Assembly (NCBI GenBank): GCA_022701275.1
Contig: CP031740.1
Span: 941,001-1,005,000 of the forward strand
Source: Microcoleus vaginatus PCC 9802
GTDB taxonomy: Bacteria > Cyanobacteriota > Cyanobacteriia > Cyanobacteriales > Microcoleaceae
Direction: 5' to 3'
Length of the DNA: 64,000 bases
The notes below the pieces were generated by a model. The model saw only the letters and a list, made by a program, of their open reading frames with translations, made no database searches and was not told the DNA's origin. Positions 62,840-64,000 of this stretch are shown here, one piece after another. Within the stretch, counting starts at the first letter, position 1. The number at the start of each line of letters is the position of its first letter. A program made the position numbers and the translations under genes.

Positions 62840-64000
62840 ATGAAAATTTCTATGATGTTACATTCAAGACTGCGCTGGCTGGCGATTTTACTGGCGGCAA
62901 TTGCCACTCTAACTCTGTCTGCGTGCACTCCAGCCCGATCGAACTTAGTAAACAGACTCATCGTTCCCACCCCCAGCGGCCCGGCCACCTTTAACTACCC
63001 GCTAAATCAATCTGCATACAGCGTATTTGGCTATATGTACGAGGGATTGATCAACGAAAACGGCTTGACCTCGCAGCTAGAACCCGGTTTAGCCGAGTCG
63101 TGGGAAGTTTCTAAAGATGGCAAAAAGATTGTCTTCACCCTGCGAGAGGGGTTGAAATGGTCGGACGGCGAACCGATGACTACTGATGACATTATCTTCA
63201 GCTATGAAAAGATTTATTTCAATGACAAAATTCCTAGCGGTTTGAAAGATACTTTGAGAGTTGGGATGAGTCGCGAATTCCCAAAAGTTAAAAAAATAGG
63301 CAGCCGCCGCGTTGAATTTTCCGTTGCAGAACCCTTTGCTCCGTTTATTAGATATGCTGGGGGAATCCCTATTTTACCAGCTCATATTTTACAGGAATCT
63401 ATCGATAATACAGACGCAGAGGGCAAGCCTCAATTCTTGACTACTTGGGGCACGGATACTGATCCTAAAAAAATTGTGGGAAATGGTCAATATCGAATGC
63501 TGAGCTACACTCCCAATCAGCGCGTGGTTTTGGAAAGAAATCCATATTTTTGGCGCAAAGATGCTGAGGGAAGTGTGCAGCCTTACATCCAGCAAATTGT
63601 TTGGCAAATTATCGAAAATACTGACAATCAACTGCTGAATTTTCGATCTGGCGATTTGGATACTCTGAACGTGGAGCCGGAAGTGTTTCCCCTGCTGAAA
63701 CGGGAGGAAAAACGCGGCAAATATACGGTCTTTAACGGCGGGCCGGATACTGGCAGCGTGTTTATGTGTTTCAATCTGAATAAGGGGCGCAATGCTCAAA
63801 ATCAGCCGTTTGTAGACCCGGTTAAGTCTCGGTGGTTCGCGACTAAGGAATTTCGGCAGGCGATCGCCTACGGCATCAATCGATCCGCTATGACTAACAA
63901 TATTTATCGCGGACTTGGCGCGCCGCTGCATTCCCCAATTCCGGCCCAAAGCCCGTTCTACCTGTCCCCAGAACAGGGATTGACAACTTACAGTTACGAG
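62840..64000 (+). CDS. ABC transporter peptide/nickel-type substrate-binding lipoprotein (3' end outside window)
   Basis: 387 codons are visible and open at the right edge. Lipoprotein signal with lipobox LSAC (about 26-29). SBP_bac_5 landmarks: FNYPLNQSAY, LEPGLAESWEVSKDGKKIVF, LREGLKWSDGEPMTTDDI and GNGQYRMLSYTPNQRVVLERNP. It delivers peptides or similar solutes to an inner-membrane permease that should lie to the right. Confidence 0.92.
   Translation, partial: MKISMMLHSRLRWLAILLAAIATLTLSACTPARSNLVNRLIVPTPSGPATFNYPLNQSAYSVFGYMYEGLINENGLTSQLEPGLAESWEVSKDGKKIVFTLREGLKWSDGEPMTTDDIIFSYEKIYFNDKIPSGLKDTLRVGMSREFPKVKKIGSRRVEFSVAEPFAPFIRYAGGIPILPAHILQESIDNTDAEGKPQFLTTWGTDTDPKKIVGNGQYRMLSYTPNQRVVLERNPYFWRKDAEGSVQPYIQQIVWQIIENTDNQLLNFRSGDLDTLNVEPEVFPLLKREEKRGKYTVFNGGPDTGSVFMCFNLNKGRNAQNQPFVDPVKSRWFATKEFRQAIAYGINRSAMTNNIYRGLGAPLHSPIPAQSPFYLSPEQGLTTYSYE

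Overview
The window is chromosomal DNA from a cyanobacterium, most likely a filamentous Oscillatoriales (Microcoleus/Oscillatoria/Phormidium type; the genus is inference). The signs are two psbA genes, a plant-type ferredoxin, cyanophycin synthetase and cyanophycinase, a cyanobacterial biliverdin reductase, a DUF1517 protein, many GCGATCGC (HIP1) octamers, and small palindromic repeats scattered between genes. I found no rRNA, tRNA or CRISPR array.

Layout. 1-1.2 kb: the end of an actin-like (ParM-type) gene and a small partner. 1.2-4.9 kb: a coiled-coil protein, the Mg transporter mgtE, a decayed binding-protein gene and a zinc-ribbon mini-protein. 5-14.7 kb: a signalling block made of a CHASE/8xPAS hybrid kinase, a bacteriophytochrome hybrid kinase and a REC-GGDEF diguanylate cyclase. 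15-18.6 kb: a macro-domain protein, a repeat-built helical protein and aspS. 18.6-26.8 kb: an accessory region that starts at the 3' end of aspS. It holds a YoeB-type toxin-antitoxin pair, a 125-bp second copy of the aspS tail, a VapBC pair whose toxin has an in-frame stop, a RelE pair, and a NACHT-HEAT STAND protein with 17 repeats and a late frameshift. 26.9-34 kb: an M20 amidohydrolase, a two-gene P-loop ATPase / TPR-STAND membrane module, and an orphan TnpB element. 34.4-45.2 kb: a SpoIID-like protein, ferredoxin, biliverdin reductase, a permease, a small redox/detoxification cluster (flavin-binding protein, aldo-keto reductase, GST), a secreted protein, a pentapeptide-repeat/nuclease-like fusion and a Uma2 protein.

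45.4-53.1 kb: two divergent psbA genes encode identical mature D1 and differ only in the cleaved C-terminal tail. They bracket a cobalamin riboswitch and cobG-cobH-cobI; cobL follows outside. 53.2-54.4 kb: a RusA-like gene with an in-frame stop is coupled to a nuclease-HEPN protein. 54.5-64 kb: cphA, cphB, trmD, a DUF1517 protein, ispF, an overlapping PD-(D/E)xK-like/PIN pair, and the start of a peptide-type ABC binding lipoprotein.

How the genes work together. The phytochrome, hybrid kinase and GGDEF genes probably form a light- and ligand-responsive c-di-GMP circuit. The cob genes form a B12 pathway under riboswitch control. cphA and cphB make and degrade the nitrogen reserve cyanophycin. 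The accessory genes (three toxin-antitoxin loci, NACHT-HEAT, ATPase/STAND pair, nuclease-HEPN, nuclease/PIN) look like conflict or defence modules. The best candidates for undescribed biology are the ATPase/TPR-STAND pair, the RusA/nuclease-HEPN pair, the pentapeptide-nuclease fusion, and the use of the aspS 3' end as an insertion point.
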